A DNA stretch of 13,832 nt from an uncultured Rubrobacteraceae bacterium. GTDB lineage: Bacteria; Actinomycetota; Rubrobacteria; Rubrobacterales; Rubrobacteraceae. Where the stretch lies: NCBI GenBank assembly GCA_902806105.1, contig CADCVI010000059.1, positions 1 to 13,832 on the forward strand, read 5' to 3'. Below, one piece after another: positions 1 to 6,433 of the stretch. The stretch's first letter is position 1. Each line of letters opens with the position of its first letter. The notes under the pieces are model-generated. The model ran no database searches, was not told the origin of the DNA, and saw nothing but the letters and a program-made list of their open reading frames with translations. Both the position numbers and the translations under genes were made by a program.

Positions 1-200
1 ACGTGGCCGAGGACGAGCGGCCCGTAGCTCATCACGTAGTCGATGTAGGAGTTCCCGTCCGCGTCGAAGATGCGAGAGCCCTCGCCGCGCTGCATAAAGA
101 TAGGGTCGCCACCGACCGAGCGGAACGCCCTAACCGGGCTGTTGACCCCGCCGGGGAGCCGCTTTACGGCTCGTTCCATGAGCCGCGCGGAGCGGTCCAT
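1..200 (-). CDS. hemL: Glutamate-1-semialdehyde 2,1-aminomutase, N-terminal 66 residues (runs off the left edge)
   Basis: PLP enzyme that converts glutamate-1-semialdehyde to 5-aminolevulinate, the last step of the C5 route and the partner of HemA upstream in this operon. The visible part begins [12 protein letters not shown] and carries the family hallmark [11 protein letters not shown] at residues 16-26, followed by a D-x-D-G-N-x-Y-x-D-Y-V stretch and SYGPLVLGH, all typical of the HemL N-terminus. The PLP-binding lysine lies beyond the window. I chose the ATG at 200-198 because AAAGAGG stands about 8 nt upstream and the length matches the family. An in-frame TTG at 245-243, 11 nt after a GGAGG at 261-257, would add 15 residues and cannot be excluded. 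The gene lies 128 nt downstream of hemB on the same strand. Confidence 0.93.
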   Translation of the reverse strand, partial: MDRSARLMERAVKRLPGGVNSPVRAFRSVGGDPIFMQRGEGSRIFDADGNSYIDYVMSYGPLVLGH

Positions 201-328
201 CTGCAAAACCTCTTTGGCGCTCGCGCCTGTCTCGCTACCGTGCAAGCGGTGTTCTACCTCCAAAAGCTTTTGTGTGATTTATAGCGCGCTCTCCGGCATG
301 GAGCGGTAATACGGCTTACCCGTCGCGG
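201..328 (-). promoter_or_regulatory. hemB-hemL intergenic region with a 12-nt palindrome and a possible -10
   Basis: This 128-nt gap is by far the widest in an otherwise tightly packed operon. Read on minus it holds a short imperfect hairpin around CGCTCC/GGAGAGCG, an AT-rich TATAAAT at 283-277 that could serve as a -10, and a perfect 12-nt palindrome CAAAAGCTTTTG at 261-272. The palindrome abuts a GGAGG. No convincing -35 is visible. It may give hemL its own promoter or an operator; the sequence alone does not decide. Confidence 0.3.
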
Positions 329-1309
329 TCAGTTCTGTAGCCAGCGGGAGGCGTCGGGGGCGTGGTAGGAGATGATGATCTCGGCCCCGGCCCGCTTGAT
401 CCCCGTCAGGGTCTCCAGCACCGCCCGCTCCTCGTCGAGCCAGCCGTTCTGGGCGGCGGCCTTTAGCATCGAGTACTCGCCGCTGACGTTGTACGCGGCG
501 ACGGGCAGGTCGGTCGCCTCGCGGACGCGCCGGACGACGTCCAGGTACGGGAGCGCGGGCTTGACCATAACGATGTCGGCGCCCTCTTGGATGTCCAAAG
601 CTGTCTCGCGCAGGGCCTCGCGGGCGTTGGCCGGGTCCATCTGGTAGCCGCGCCGGTCGCCAAACTGCGGGGCGCTGTCCGCGGCCTCGCGGAACGGGCC
701 GTAGAAGGCGGAGGCGTACTTCGCGGAGTAGGCCATGATCGGGGTCTCCTCGAAGCCCTCGGCGTCGAGCGCGGCGCGTATGGCCCCGACGCGACCGTCC
801 ATCATGTCAGACGGCGCCACGATATCCGCGCCTGCCTCGGCCTGGGAGACGGCAGTCTGGGCGAGAAGCTGGAGGCTGACGTCGTTCAGAACCTCGCCGC
901 GGTCGTGGTCCACGATCCCGCAGTGGCCGTGGCTCGTGTACTCGCAGAGGCACAGGTCGGCCACCACCAGAAGCTCCGGCATCGCGTCTTTTATGGCACG
1001 CGTGGCGAGCTGCACGACGCCCTCCGGATCGTACGCCCCGCTCGCCGCCTCGTCCTTCTCGTCGGGGATGCCGAAGAGCAGGACGCCCGGGATACCGAGC
1101 TCGTGGGCCCGGCGCGCCTCCTCGACGGCGTGGTTGATGGAGAGCTGGAAGATGCCGGGCATCGAGGGGATGGGGCGCTTCACGTCCTCCCCCGCCGCGA
1201 CGAAGATCGGGTAGATAAAGTCGCCGGGAGAGAGCTCGGTCTCGCGCACGAGCCCGCGCAGGGCGCCGGTGCGACGGGTCCTTCTCAGACGCTGGATCGG
1301 GAATGCCAT
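329..1309 (-). CDS. hemB: Porphobilinogen synthase (5-aminolevulinate dehydratase)
   Basis: Condenses two 5-aminolevulinate molecules into porphobilinogen in the cytoplasm. At 326 residues it has the usual family length. The two Schiff-base lysines are visible as Lys197 in [14 protein letters not shown] and Lys250 in [10 protein letters not shown]. The cysteines Cys120, Cys122 and Cys130 in the [14 protein letters not shown] stretch mark the zinc-dependent class, as opposed to the Asp-rich magnesium-only class. The ATG at 1309 is 3 nt from the TGA of cobA-hemD, so the two are almost certainly co-transcribed and probably translationally coupled. Downstream the operon continues, after a 128-nt gap, into hemL. 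Confidence 0.97.
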   Translation of the reverse strand: MAFPIQRLRRTRRTGALRGLVRETELSPGDFIYPIFVAAGEDVKRPIPSMPGIFQLSINHAVEEARRAHELGIPGVLLFGIPDEKDEAASGAYDPEGVVQLATRAIKDAMPELLVVADLCLCEYTSHGHCGIVDHDRGEVLNDVSLQLLAQTAVSQAEAGADIVAPSDMMDGRVGAIRAALDAEGFEETPIMAYSAKYASAFYGPFREAADSAPQFGDRRGYQMDPANAREALRETALDIQEGADIVMVKPALPYLDVVRRVREATDLPVAAYNVSGEYSMLKAAAQNGWLDEERAVLETLTGIKRAGAEIIISYHAPDASRWLQN

Positions 1310-1312
1310 AAG

Positions 1313-2863
1313 TCAACCATCCTTTTTCGCGGGCACCACAGCCTCCGGGCGCGGTTCGGCGAAGAGGCCGGCGACCGCGTCCACGAGCCCGGGGATAGTG
1401 TACTCCGTGGCCTCCGCGTCGACCCGGATGCCGTGCCCGCGGGCGGTCTCCGCCGTGATCGGGCCGATGCACGCCACCCTCGTGCGCGACAGGAGGCTCC
1501 CCGCCTCGCCGCCGAACGCCCCGACGAAGCTCTCGACCGTCGAGGAGGCCGTAAAGGTCACGCAGTCCACGTCTCCGGCGAGGAGCCCCTCCCGCACCTC
1601 TTCCTTCCCCTCCTCCGAGGGCACCGTCTCGTAGGCCGGCGGCACTACGACCTCCAACCCGGCCTCCCGCAGCTTCTCCGGCAGGATCTCCCGCGCGACC
1701 TTCGCGCGCGGGATCAGGACCTTCCCCCCGGCCGGGGAGCCACGGAGCAGGGCTTCCAGCAGCGCCTCGGCCCGGTACTCCTCCGGTACCACGTCGACCC
1801 GGAGGCCAGTGGCGCGCAGGGCATCGGCGGTCGCGGGGCCTATGGCGGCGAGCTTCGCCCCGCGCGGTATGGCGCGCAGGTCTAGCCCATGGTGGCCCAG
1901 GCGCTCCACGAACGCCGCCACGCCGTTCGCGCTCGTAAAGACGATCCAGCCGAAGGAGTCGAGGCCGGCGATCGCATCGTCGAGCGGGCCGAAGTCCGTG
2001 GGGGGCGTTATCCGTATCGTCGGGAACTCCAGGACCTCGGCGCCCAAGGCTTCGAGCTCGCGGCTCAGCTCGCCGGCCTGCGCCCGGGCGCGCGTAACGA
2101 CGATTCTCTTCCCGAAGAGCGGGCGCCTCTCGTACCAGTCGAGGCCGTCCTCGCGGAGGGCTACGACGTCCCCTATCACGGTGATGGCGGGGGCCTTTAG
2201 TTTCGCCTCTTCTATCCTGTCGGCGATGGTCTCCAGGGTGCCGGTGACGGTCTGCTGCTCGGGGCGGGTACCCCATCGGACGCAGGCCACGGGGGTCTCG
2301 GGGGGGCGTCCGGCGGAGACGAGACGTCTGGAGATCTCGCGGAGGCGGCCGATGCCCATGTACAGGACGAGCGTCTCGGCGCCGCCCGCGATGCCCTTCC
2401 AGTCCACGTCCTCCGTGCCCTTTGCCGGGTCCTCGTGGCCGGTGACGAACGCCACGGACGTCGAGACGTGGCGGTGCGTCACGGGGATGCCGGCGTAGGC
2501 GGGGGCCGCTATCCCGCTCGTCACCCCTGGGACTACCTCGAACGGGAGGCCGGCTTCCAGGAGGGCCAGCGCCTCCTCGCCGCCCCGGCCGAAGACGTAC
2601 GGGTCGCCGCCCTTGAGGCGCACGACGGTCTTGCCCTCCCTGCCGAGACGGACGAGGGTCGCGTTGATCTCCTCCTGCGGCATCGTCGGCGCCTTTGGCT
2701 TCTTGCCGACGTAGATTCTCTCGGCGCGCGCCGGGGCGTGGGAGAGCAGGACCTCGGGGGCGAGCCGGTCGTAGACGACGGCGTCGGCACGCCTCATGCA
2801 CTCGACGCCCTTCACGGTGAACAGGCCCGGGTCGCCGGGGCCGCTGCCTACGAGGTAGATCAC
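1313..2863 (-). CDS. cobA: Fused uroporphyrinogen-III C-methyltransferase and uroporphyrinogen-III synthase (CobA-HemD)
   Basis: A 516-residue bifunctional protein. Residues 1-245 are a SAM-dependent uroporphyrinogen-III methyltransferase, with GSGPGDPGL at 6-14, the RLKGGDPYVFGRGGEE motif at 82-97, PVTHRH at 127-132 and YMG at 168-170. From about residue 247 (RPLFGKRIVVTRAR) a HemD uroporphyrinogen-III synthase follows, with the FTSANGV and TASSTVESF signatures. HemD closes and inverts hydroxymethylbilane into uroporphyrinogen III; CobA methylates that product to precorrin-2 for siroheme or cobalamin. Such fusions are known in other bacteria. The start is GTG at 2863-2861, preceded by GGTGAGGAG and only 1 nt after the hemC stop. 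Fusing the enzyme at the branch point to the first branch enzyme may channel substrate (inference). Confidence 0.95.
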   Translation of the reverse strand: MIYLVGSGPGDPGLFTVKGVECMRRADAVVYDRLAPEVLLSHAPARAERIYVGKKPKAPTMPQEEINATLVRLGREGKTVVRLKGGDPYVFGRGGEEALALLEAGLPFEVVPGVTSGIAAPAYAGIPVTHRHVSTSVAFVTGHEDPAKGTEDVDWKGIAGGAETLVLYMGIGRLREISRRLVSAGRPPETPVACVRWGTRPEQQTVTGTLETIADRIEEAKLKAPAITVIGDVVALREDGLDWYERRPLFGKRIVVTRARAQAGELSRELEALGAEVLEFPTIRITPPTDFGPLDDAIAGLDSFGWIVFTSANGVAAFVERLGHHGLDLRAIPRGAKLAAIGPATADALRATGLRVDVVPEEYRAEALLEALLRGSPAGGKVLIPRAKVAREILPEKLREAGLEVVVPPAYETVPSEEGKEEVREGLLAGDVDCVTFTASSTVESFVGAFGGEAGSLLSRTRVACIGPITAETARGHGIRVDAEATEYTIPGLVDAVAGLFAEPRPEAVVPAKKDG

Positions 2864-2864
2864 G

Positions 2865-3794
2865 CTAGCTCCTCACCTCCCGGATCTCGTCGAGGATCAC
2901 GCCCGCGCCCCGCCCCAGAAGCTCCCGGGCCAGCCGCCGCCCGACCTCCTCGGGCTCCCCTCCCTTGGCCTCGTCGCGGTACAAGAGTGCCCCGTCGGGC
3001 GAGGCGACGAGGCCCTGGAGCCGTATCTCCCCGCCGCTCACGAGGGCCAGCGCCCCGACCGGTACCCGGCATCCTCCTTCGAGCTCGTTGAGGAGCGCCC
3101 GCTCTGTCAGGGCAGCCACCTCGGAGGGACCGTGGTTGAGGGCGGCGCGGATCTCCCCGCGCAACTCGTGGTCCGCTAGGGTGGCGACGGCGAGGGCGCC
3201 CTGCCCGACGGCCGGGAGCATAGTCTCGGGACCGAGGACCGCGTGCGGCACCTCCGCATCGAGGCCGAGCCGCTGCAACCCGGCGCGCGCGAGGACGAGC
3301 GCGTCCGCAGCCCCGCTCCGCATCTTGCGCACCCGCGTATCCACGTTCCCCCGGATCTCCACTATCTCGAGATCCGGGCGGCGGTTTAGCAGCTGCGACC
3401 TCCTCCGGACGCTCGACGTCGCCACGACCGCCCCCCGCGGCAGGCCGTCGACGTCGTAGCCGCCGTCCGAAACGAGGGCGTCCGACGGGTCGTGGCGCTC
3501 GGAGACCGCGGCGAGCACTATCCCCTCCGGCGGCTCCGTCGGCACGTCCTTGAGGGAGTGGACGGCGAGGTCGATCTCCCCCGCCAGCAGCGCCTCGTCG
3601 AGCTGGCGCGTGAACACGTCGCGACGGTCTATCACCCTGAGCGGGGTCTCCGGCTGCTGCTCGCTCGTGGTCTTGATGATCCTGATCTCCACGCCGAGCC
3701 CCGTCGCCCGCAGGCTCTCGGCGCAGGCGTTCGCCTGCACGAGGGCGAGCTTGGAGCCCCGCGTCCCGAGGACGACGGGACCTTGTCGGCTCAC
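2865..3794 (-). CDS. hemC: Hydroxymethylbilane synthase (porphobilinogen deaminase)
   Basis: Polymerises four porphobilinogens into hydroxymethylbilane on a dipyrromethane cofactor. The 309-residue length is typical. The cofactor attachment cysteine is Cys242 in LEGGCRVPVGA, the catalytic Asp is Asp83 in HSLKDVP, and the N-terminal LGTRGSKLALVQ is the family signature. The arginine-rich cofactor-binding SSVRRRSQL stretch is at 127-135. The start is GTG at 3794-3792, giving a 4-nt GTGA overlap with the hemA stop, so translation is probably coupled to hemA. Its stop is followed 1 nt later by the cobA-hemD GTG. Confidence 0.97.
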   Translation of the reverse strand: MSRQGPVVLGTRGSKLALVQANACAESLRATGLGVEIRIIKTTSEQQPETPLRVIDRRDVFTRQLDEALLAGEIDLAVHSLKDVPTEPPEGIVLAAVSERHDPSDALVSDGGYDVDGLPRGAVVATSSVRRRSQLLNRRPDLEIVEIRGNVDTRVRKMRSGAADALVLARAGLQRLGLDAEVPHAVLGPETMLPAVGQGALAVATLADHELRGEIRAALNHGPSEVAALTERALLNELEGGCRVPVGALALVSGGEIRLQGLVASPDGALLYRDEAKGGEPEEVGRRLARELLGRGAGVILDEIREVRS

Positions 3795-5098
3795 GGTGCC
3801 CCGGAACCTTCCCCGGCGCGGTAGAGGCCGAGGCCCAGGCCTTCGAGCTCCAGCAGGCGCCGGCGGACCTCGGCGCCCTCGACGGGCGAGCCCCTCTCGG
3901 CGAGCGCCTTTATCTCCTGTATGGGACCGTGCAGGAGCTTGTTGACGAGGGCGTGGCTCATCCTCTCGACGGCCCCGGCCTCCTTCTCGGAGAGGTCCAT
4001 CCCCTTCAGGGCACGGGCGACCTCGTGGCGCCGGATACGCTCGGCCCCGTCCCGGAGCTCCTTTATCAGCGGGGCGACGTGCAGCGTCGAGAGCCAGCTC
4101 ATGTACTCCATGACGGCAGGCCCTATCATGGCCTCCGCCGCCTCCGCCGCGGTGCCCCGATCGTCGGTGTTCCGCTCCACCACCGCCTGAAGGTCGTCCA
4201 CGTCGTAGACGTAGGCACGGTCCAGGTTTTGCACCACGGGGTCTATGTCCCTCGGCACCGCGATATCAATAAAGAACAGCGGCTCCTCGCGCTTCTCAAG
4301 CGCCGCCGCTACGATCTCGCTCCCGACGACCCACTCCCCGGCCCCCGTCGAGCTGACGACGACGTCGACGCCCGGCAGCTCCTCGGCGAGCGCGTCGAAC
4401 CCGACGGCCACGCCGCCGAGCCTGCCCGCGAGCTCCTCGGCTCGGGAGGCGGTGCGGTTGGTGATCCTGACCTCCTCGATCCCCCGGCTCGCGAGGTGGC
4501 GCACCACGAGCTCGCTCATCTCGCCCGCCCCGACGACCATCGCCGTCCTGCCCCGGAGCGTCCCGAAGACCTCCTCGGCCAGCTTCACGGCGACGTGCGG
4601 CACGGAGAGGGACGAGTCCCCGATCCCCGTCTCGGAGCGCACGGCCTTGCCGACGCGCAGGGAGGTGTGGAAGAGGCGGTTCAGGATCGGACCGGCGCAG
4701 AGCTCCTCCGTTGCGGCCCGGTAAGCCTCGCGGACCTGCCCCAGAATCTGGCTCTCCCCAACCACCATCGAGTCGAGGGAGGACGCTACCCGGTAGAGGT
4801 GCCCGACGGCCTCGCTCTCCGCGTGCCAGTAGGTGTGCTTCTCGAGAACCCCGGCTTCGATCCCTTTCTCCTCGGCCATCGCCCCGAGCAGCTTCTCGCG
4901 CACGTCCTCCGAGGAACCCTCCGCGACCGCGTAAAGCTCCGTCCGGTTGCACGTCGAGATGAGCACCGCCTCGGCGACCAGCCCCGCATCCTTGAGCCGG
5001 CGCACAAAGGAACGGGCGGCGCACGGCGCGAACGCGACCCTCTCGCGCACCTCTATGGGGGCCGAGCGATGGCTCATCCCCGCAACCGCGACAAGCAT
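3791..5098 (-). CDS. hemA: Glutamyl-tRNA reductase
   Basis: NADPH-dependent enzyme that reduces glutamyl-tRNA(Glu) to glutamate-1-semialdehyde, the committed step of C5 heme synthesis. The 435-residue product has the catalytic Cys50 in STCNRTE exactly at the canonical position, the supporting histidine at His100 (GHLYRVASSLDSMVVGE), GESQILGQV at 114-122, and the NADPH loop VVGAGEMSE around 188-196. A C-terminal helical dimerisation region follows. The frame is open 28 codons further upstream, but ATG 5098 is chosen because MLVAVAGMSHRSAP is the family N-terminus and GGAGG lies about 10 nt before it. This start lies inside the upstream siroheme synthase gene (25-nt overlap). Confidence 0.97.
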   Translation of the reverse strand: MLVAVAGMSHRSAPIEVRERVAFAPCAARSFVRRLKDAGLVAEAVLISTCNRTELYAVAEGSSEDVREKLLGAMAEEKGIEAGVLEKHTYWHAESEAVGHLYRVASSLDSMVVGESQILGQVREAYRAATEELCAGPILNRLFHTSLRVGKAVRSETGIGDSSLSVPHVAVKLAEEVFGTLRGRTAMVVGAGEMSELVVRHLASRGIEEVRITNRTASRAEELAGRLGGVAVGFDALAEELPGVDVVVSSTGAGEWVVGSEIVAAALEKREEPLFFIDIAVPRDIDPVVQNLDRAYVYDVDDLQAVVERNTDDRGTAAEAAEAMIGPAVMEYMSWLSTLHVAPLIKELRDGAERIRRHEVARALKGMDLSEKEAGAVERMSHALVNKLLHGPIQEIKALAERGSPVEGAEVRRRLLELEGLGLGLYRAGEGSGAP

Positions 5099-5628
5099 TC
5101 CTCGACCACCTCCTCCATCTCCGCTTCTGCCTTGTGTCCGCTCTTTCGGGCCCTGCCCAGGTCCTCCACGATACCAGCCCACTCGGGTCCGAACGCGGCC
5201 TCAAGCTCGCGCCTGACCCGGCGCGCCAGCGTCGGCGACGCCCCGCCCGTCGAGACCGCTACCTGAAGGTGCCCCCGCCTCAGCGTAGAGGGTAGGGCGA
5301 AGTCGCCCTCGGAAGGGTTGTCCGCGACGTTGACCGGGATGCCTCTCTCCTGAGCTTCCCTGGCCACCGCCGCGTTCACCTCGCGCCGATCCGTGGTCGC
5401 GAAGACGAGGAAAGCACCTTCGAGGTCGCCCTCCTCGTACGGCCTCTCGCGGACCTCGACGGCCATGCTCGCGAGCTCCGGCCTGACCTCAGGCGAGATC
5501 ACCACGACCTCGGCCCGGGCCTGCAGAAGCTTTCTGGCTTTCCGGTTGGCGACCTCGCCCCCGCCGACGACGACGCAACGCTTGCCGTCGAGGTCGAGAA
5601 AGACGGGATAAAGAACGGCACCCTCGAT
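5074..5628 (-). CDS. Precorrin-2 dehydrogenase / sirohydrochlorin ferrochelatase-type protein (MET8/CysG N-terminal family), with no standard start codon
   Basis: Oxidises precorrin-2 to sirohydrochlorin with NAD+ and may insert iron to give siroheme, so it acts directly after the CobA half of the fusion in this operon. The frame shows YPVFLDLDGKRCVVVGGGEVA with the GGGxxA NAD-binding loop, then FATTDRREVNAAVAREA, VNVADNPSEGDF and VAVSTGGASPTLARR, all diagnostic. Reading back, the frame is open to a TAG at 5640-5638. Between that stop and the NAD-binding loop there is no ATG, GTG, TTG or CTG. The only start-like site is ATC at 5628-5626, 6 nt after AGGAG (5639-5635). It would give 184 residues, normal for the family. 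The first standard codons in frame, CTG 5526 and GTG 5505, would remove the NAD-binding loop. An ATC start, a frameshift or a sequence error are the options. It overlaps hemA by 25 nt. Confidence 0.85.
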   Translation of the reverse strand: MEGAVLYPVFLDLDGKRCVVVGGGEVANRKARKLLQARAEVVVISPEVRPELASMAVEVRERPYEEGDLEGAFLVFATTDRREVNAAVAREAQERGIPVNVADNPSEGDFALPSTLRRGHLQVAVSTGGASPTLARRVRRELEAAFGPEWAGIVEDLGRARKSGHKAEAEMEEVVEECLSRLRG

Positions 5629-5704
5629 CTCAGTCTCCTAGAACCGCTTCGGGCCGGGGCGAGCCTCTCTCCCGGCTCCCCCGAACGCTTGCTCAACCAG
5701 CCAA

Positions 5705-5739
5705 GTTTCGCACGGGCGTCGCCGCCCAACCGTGCAAAC
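5705..5739 (-). terminator. Hairpin just after moaC, possible terminator
   Basis: Read on minus, GTTTGCACGG (5739-5730) pairs with CCGTGCGAAAC (5715-5705) through ten base pairs with one bulged G. The loop could form a further short stem. It begins 2 nt after the moaC stop. There is no T-tract, so it may be a weak or Rho-assisted terminator, or an mRNA-stabilising stem separating moaC from the tetrapyrrole operon. Confidence 0.4.
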
Positions 5740-5741
5740 CT

Positions 5742-6200
5742 TCACGAAGGGCTCTCCTCCTTCGTCTTCTCGACGAGCCTGACGCTCTCGATGACCATGC
5801 CTTTATCCACGGCCTTGCACATATCATAGAGGGTTAGGGCGGCGATGCTTACGGCGGTCAGGGCCTCCATCTCGACCCCTGTCCGGTCGCTCACGCGGGC
5901 CGTCGCCGTGATGTCCACGGCGTCCTCCCGGACCACGAACTCGAGGTCCACGCCCGTAAGGTTCAGGCCGTGGCAGAGGGGGATCAGATCCGGCGTCCTC
6001 TTCGCGGCCATGACCCCGGCGATCCTGGCGGTGTTCAAAGCGTCCCCCTTGGGCAACGCCTTCTCCCTCAGCGCCTCGATGGTGGACGGAGACATGAGGA
6101 CCGAGCCGGCGGCGGTGGCGGTGCGGCGGATCACCGCCTTCTGGCCCACGTCCACCATCCGCGCCGCGCCCTCCTCGTCTATATGAGAGAAACTCGTCAC
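5742..6200 (-). CDS. moaC: Cyclic pyranopterin monophosphate synthase (MoaC)
   Basis: Converts the MoaA product, a 3',8-cyclo-GTP derivative, to cyclic pyranopterin monophosphate in molybdenum-cofactor synthesis. Motifs in the 152-residue form are [16 protein letters not shown] near the start, LIPLCHG at 72-78, GVEMEAL at 108-114, and [14 protein letters not shown], which holds the catalytic pair Asp126 and Lys129. The frame has an ATG at 6230, but that lacks a spaced ribosome-binding site. The GTG at 6200 has GGAGG exactly 7 nt upstream and yields the usual MTSFSHIDE start, so it is preferred. No other Mo-cofactor gene is in the window. Its position after selC suggests supply of cofactor to a Sec-containing molybdoenzyme (inference). 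Confidence 0.95.
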   Translation of the reverse strand: MTSFSHIDEEGAARMVDVGQKAVIRRTATAAGSVLMSPSTIEALREKALPKGDALNTARIAGVMAAKRTPDLIPLCHGLNLTGVDLEFVVREDAVDITATARVSDRTGVEMEALTAVSIAALTLYDMCKAVDKGMVIESVRLVEKTKEESPS

Positions 6201-6255
6201 TGTGAAACCTCCGGTTTTCTGGCCTTTCATCCCTTCGGCACTCGTCGGCGGCTGC

Positions 6256-6286
6256 GGCGCGGCCCGCTAGGCAACGGCCGCGCGCC
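6256..6286 (-). terminator. GC-rich hairpin between tRNA-Sec and moaC
   Basis: On minus, CGCGGCC and GGCCGCG form a 7-bp stem around a loop of about ten bases, and flanking GG/CC could extend it past a small bulge. It lies about 30 nt past the tRNA 3' end and 56 nt before moaC. It could terminate or punctuate the selC transcript. No T-tract follows, so the call is structural only. Confidence 0.35.
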
Positions 6287-6315
6287 CCCTCGCCGGAGGG
6301 CCGACCTGATCCTTG

Positions 6316-6404
6316 CGGAATGCGGGGGAATCGAACCGCCACGGACGTTGGACGCCCGCAAACCGGTTTTGAAGACCGGCCGGGCCACCAGGCCCACGCA
6401 TTCC
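6316..6404 (-). tRNA. selC: Selenocysteine tRNA (anticodon TCA)
   Basis: The minus strand reads GGAATGCG at the 5' end and its complement CGCATTCC before a discriminator G, an 8-bp acceptor where ordinary tRNAs have 7. The D arm is GGGCC-TGGT-GGCCC, an extended stem with a 4-nt loop as in tRNA-Sec. The anticodon arm is CCGGT-CTTCAAA-ACCGG with anticodon TCA at 6372-6370, reading UGA. A very long variable arm pairs GCGGGCGT with ACGTCCGT across a CCA loop. The T loop is TTCGATT. The 3' CCA is not encoded. Odd point: only 12 nt follow the T loop before the discriminator and the T stem GGCGG/CCCCC contains a C-C mismatch. It lies 29 nt past selB. Confidence 0.95.
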
Positions 6405-6423
6405 ACGAACAGTCGAGCATTCT

Positions 6424-6429
6424 AGTATA
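6424..6429 (-). promoter_or_regulatory. Possible -10 box for selC
   Basis: TATACT on minus, 19 nt before the mature tRNA 5' end, leaving room for a leader of about 12 nt. A CTGACC lies 19 nt further upstream, a poor and slightly distant -35. The same TATACT hexamer precedes selA and the 18-codon ORF at 11622. It falls just past the selB stop, so selC may have its own promoter in addition to read-through. Confidence 0.35.
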
Positions 6430-6433
6430 CGGA

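Noticed and set aside
587..1885. A long plus-strand frame opposite hemB and hemD
   Set aside because: No recognisable domain and a composition typical of antisense reading of a GC-rich gene; the minus strand is plainly coding.
807..2801. A very long minus-strand frame (664 codons) through cobA-hemD and hemB
   Set aside because: It is an Arg/Gly/Pro-rich shadow typical of GC-rich DNA. The other frame encodes clear CobA-HemD and HemB with intact motifs.
5074..5505. Siroheme synthase starting at GTG 5505
   Set aside because: This would delete the GGGEVA NAD-binding loop that is clearly encoded just upstream in the same frame.
5499..5729. A frame beginning TTG at 5729 that runs into the siroheme synthase region
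   Set aside because: Low-complexity Ser/Arg-rich translation with no family resemblance. It is of interest only as evidence on a possible indel, not as a gene.
5742..6230. moaC starting at ATG 6230
   Set aside because: Its only Shine-Dalgarno-like sequence, AAGGG, touches the ATG, whereas GTG 6200 has GGAGG at 7 nt and gives the family N-terminus.
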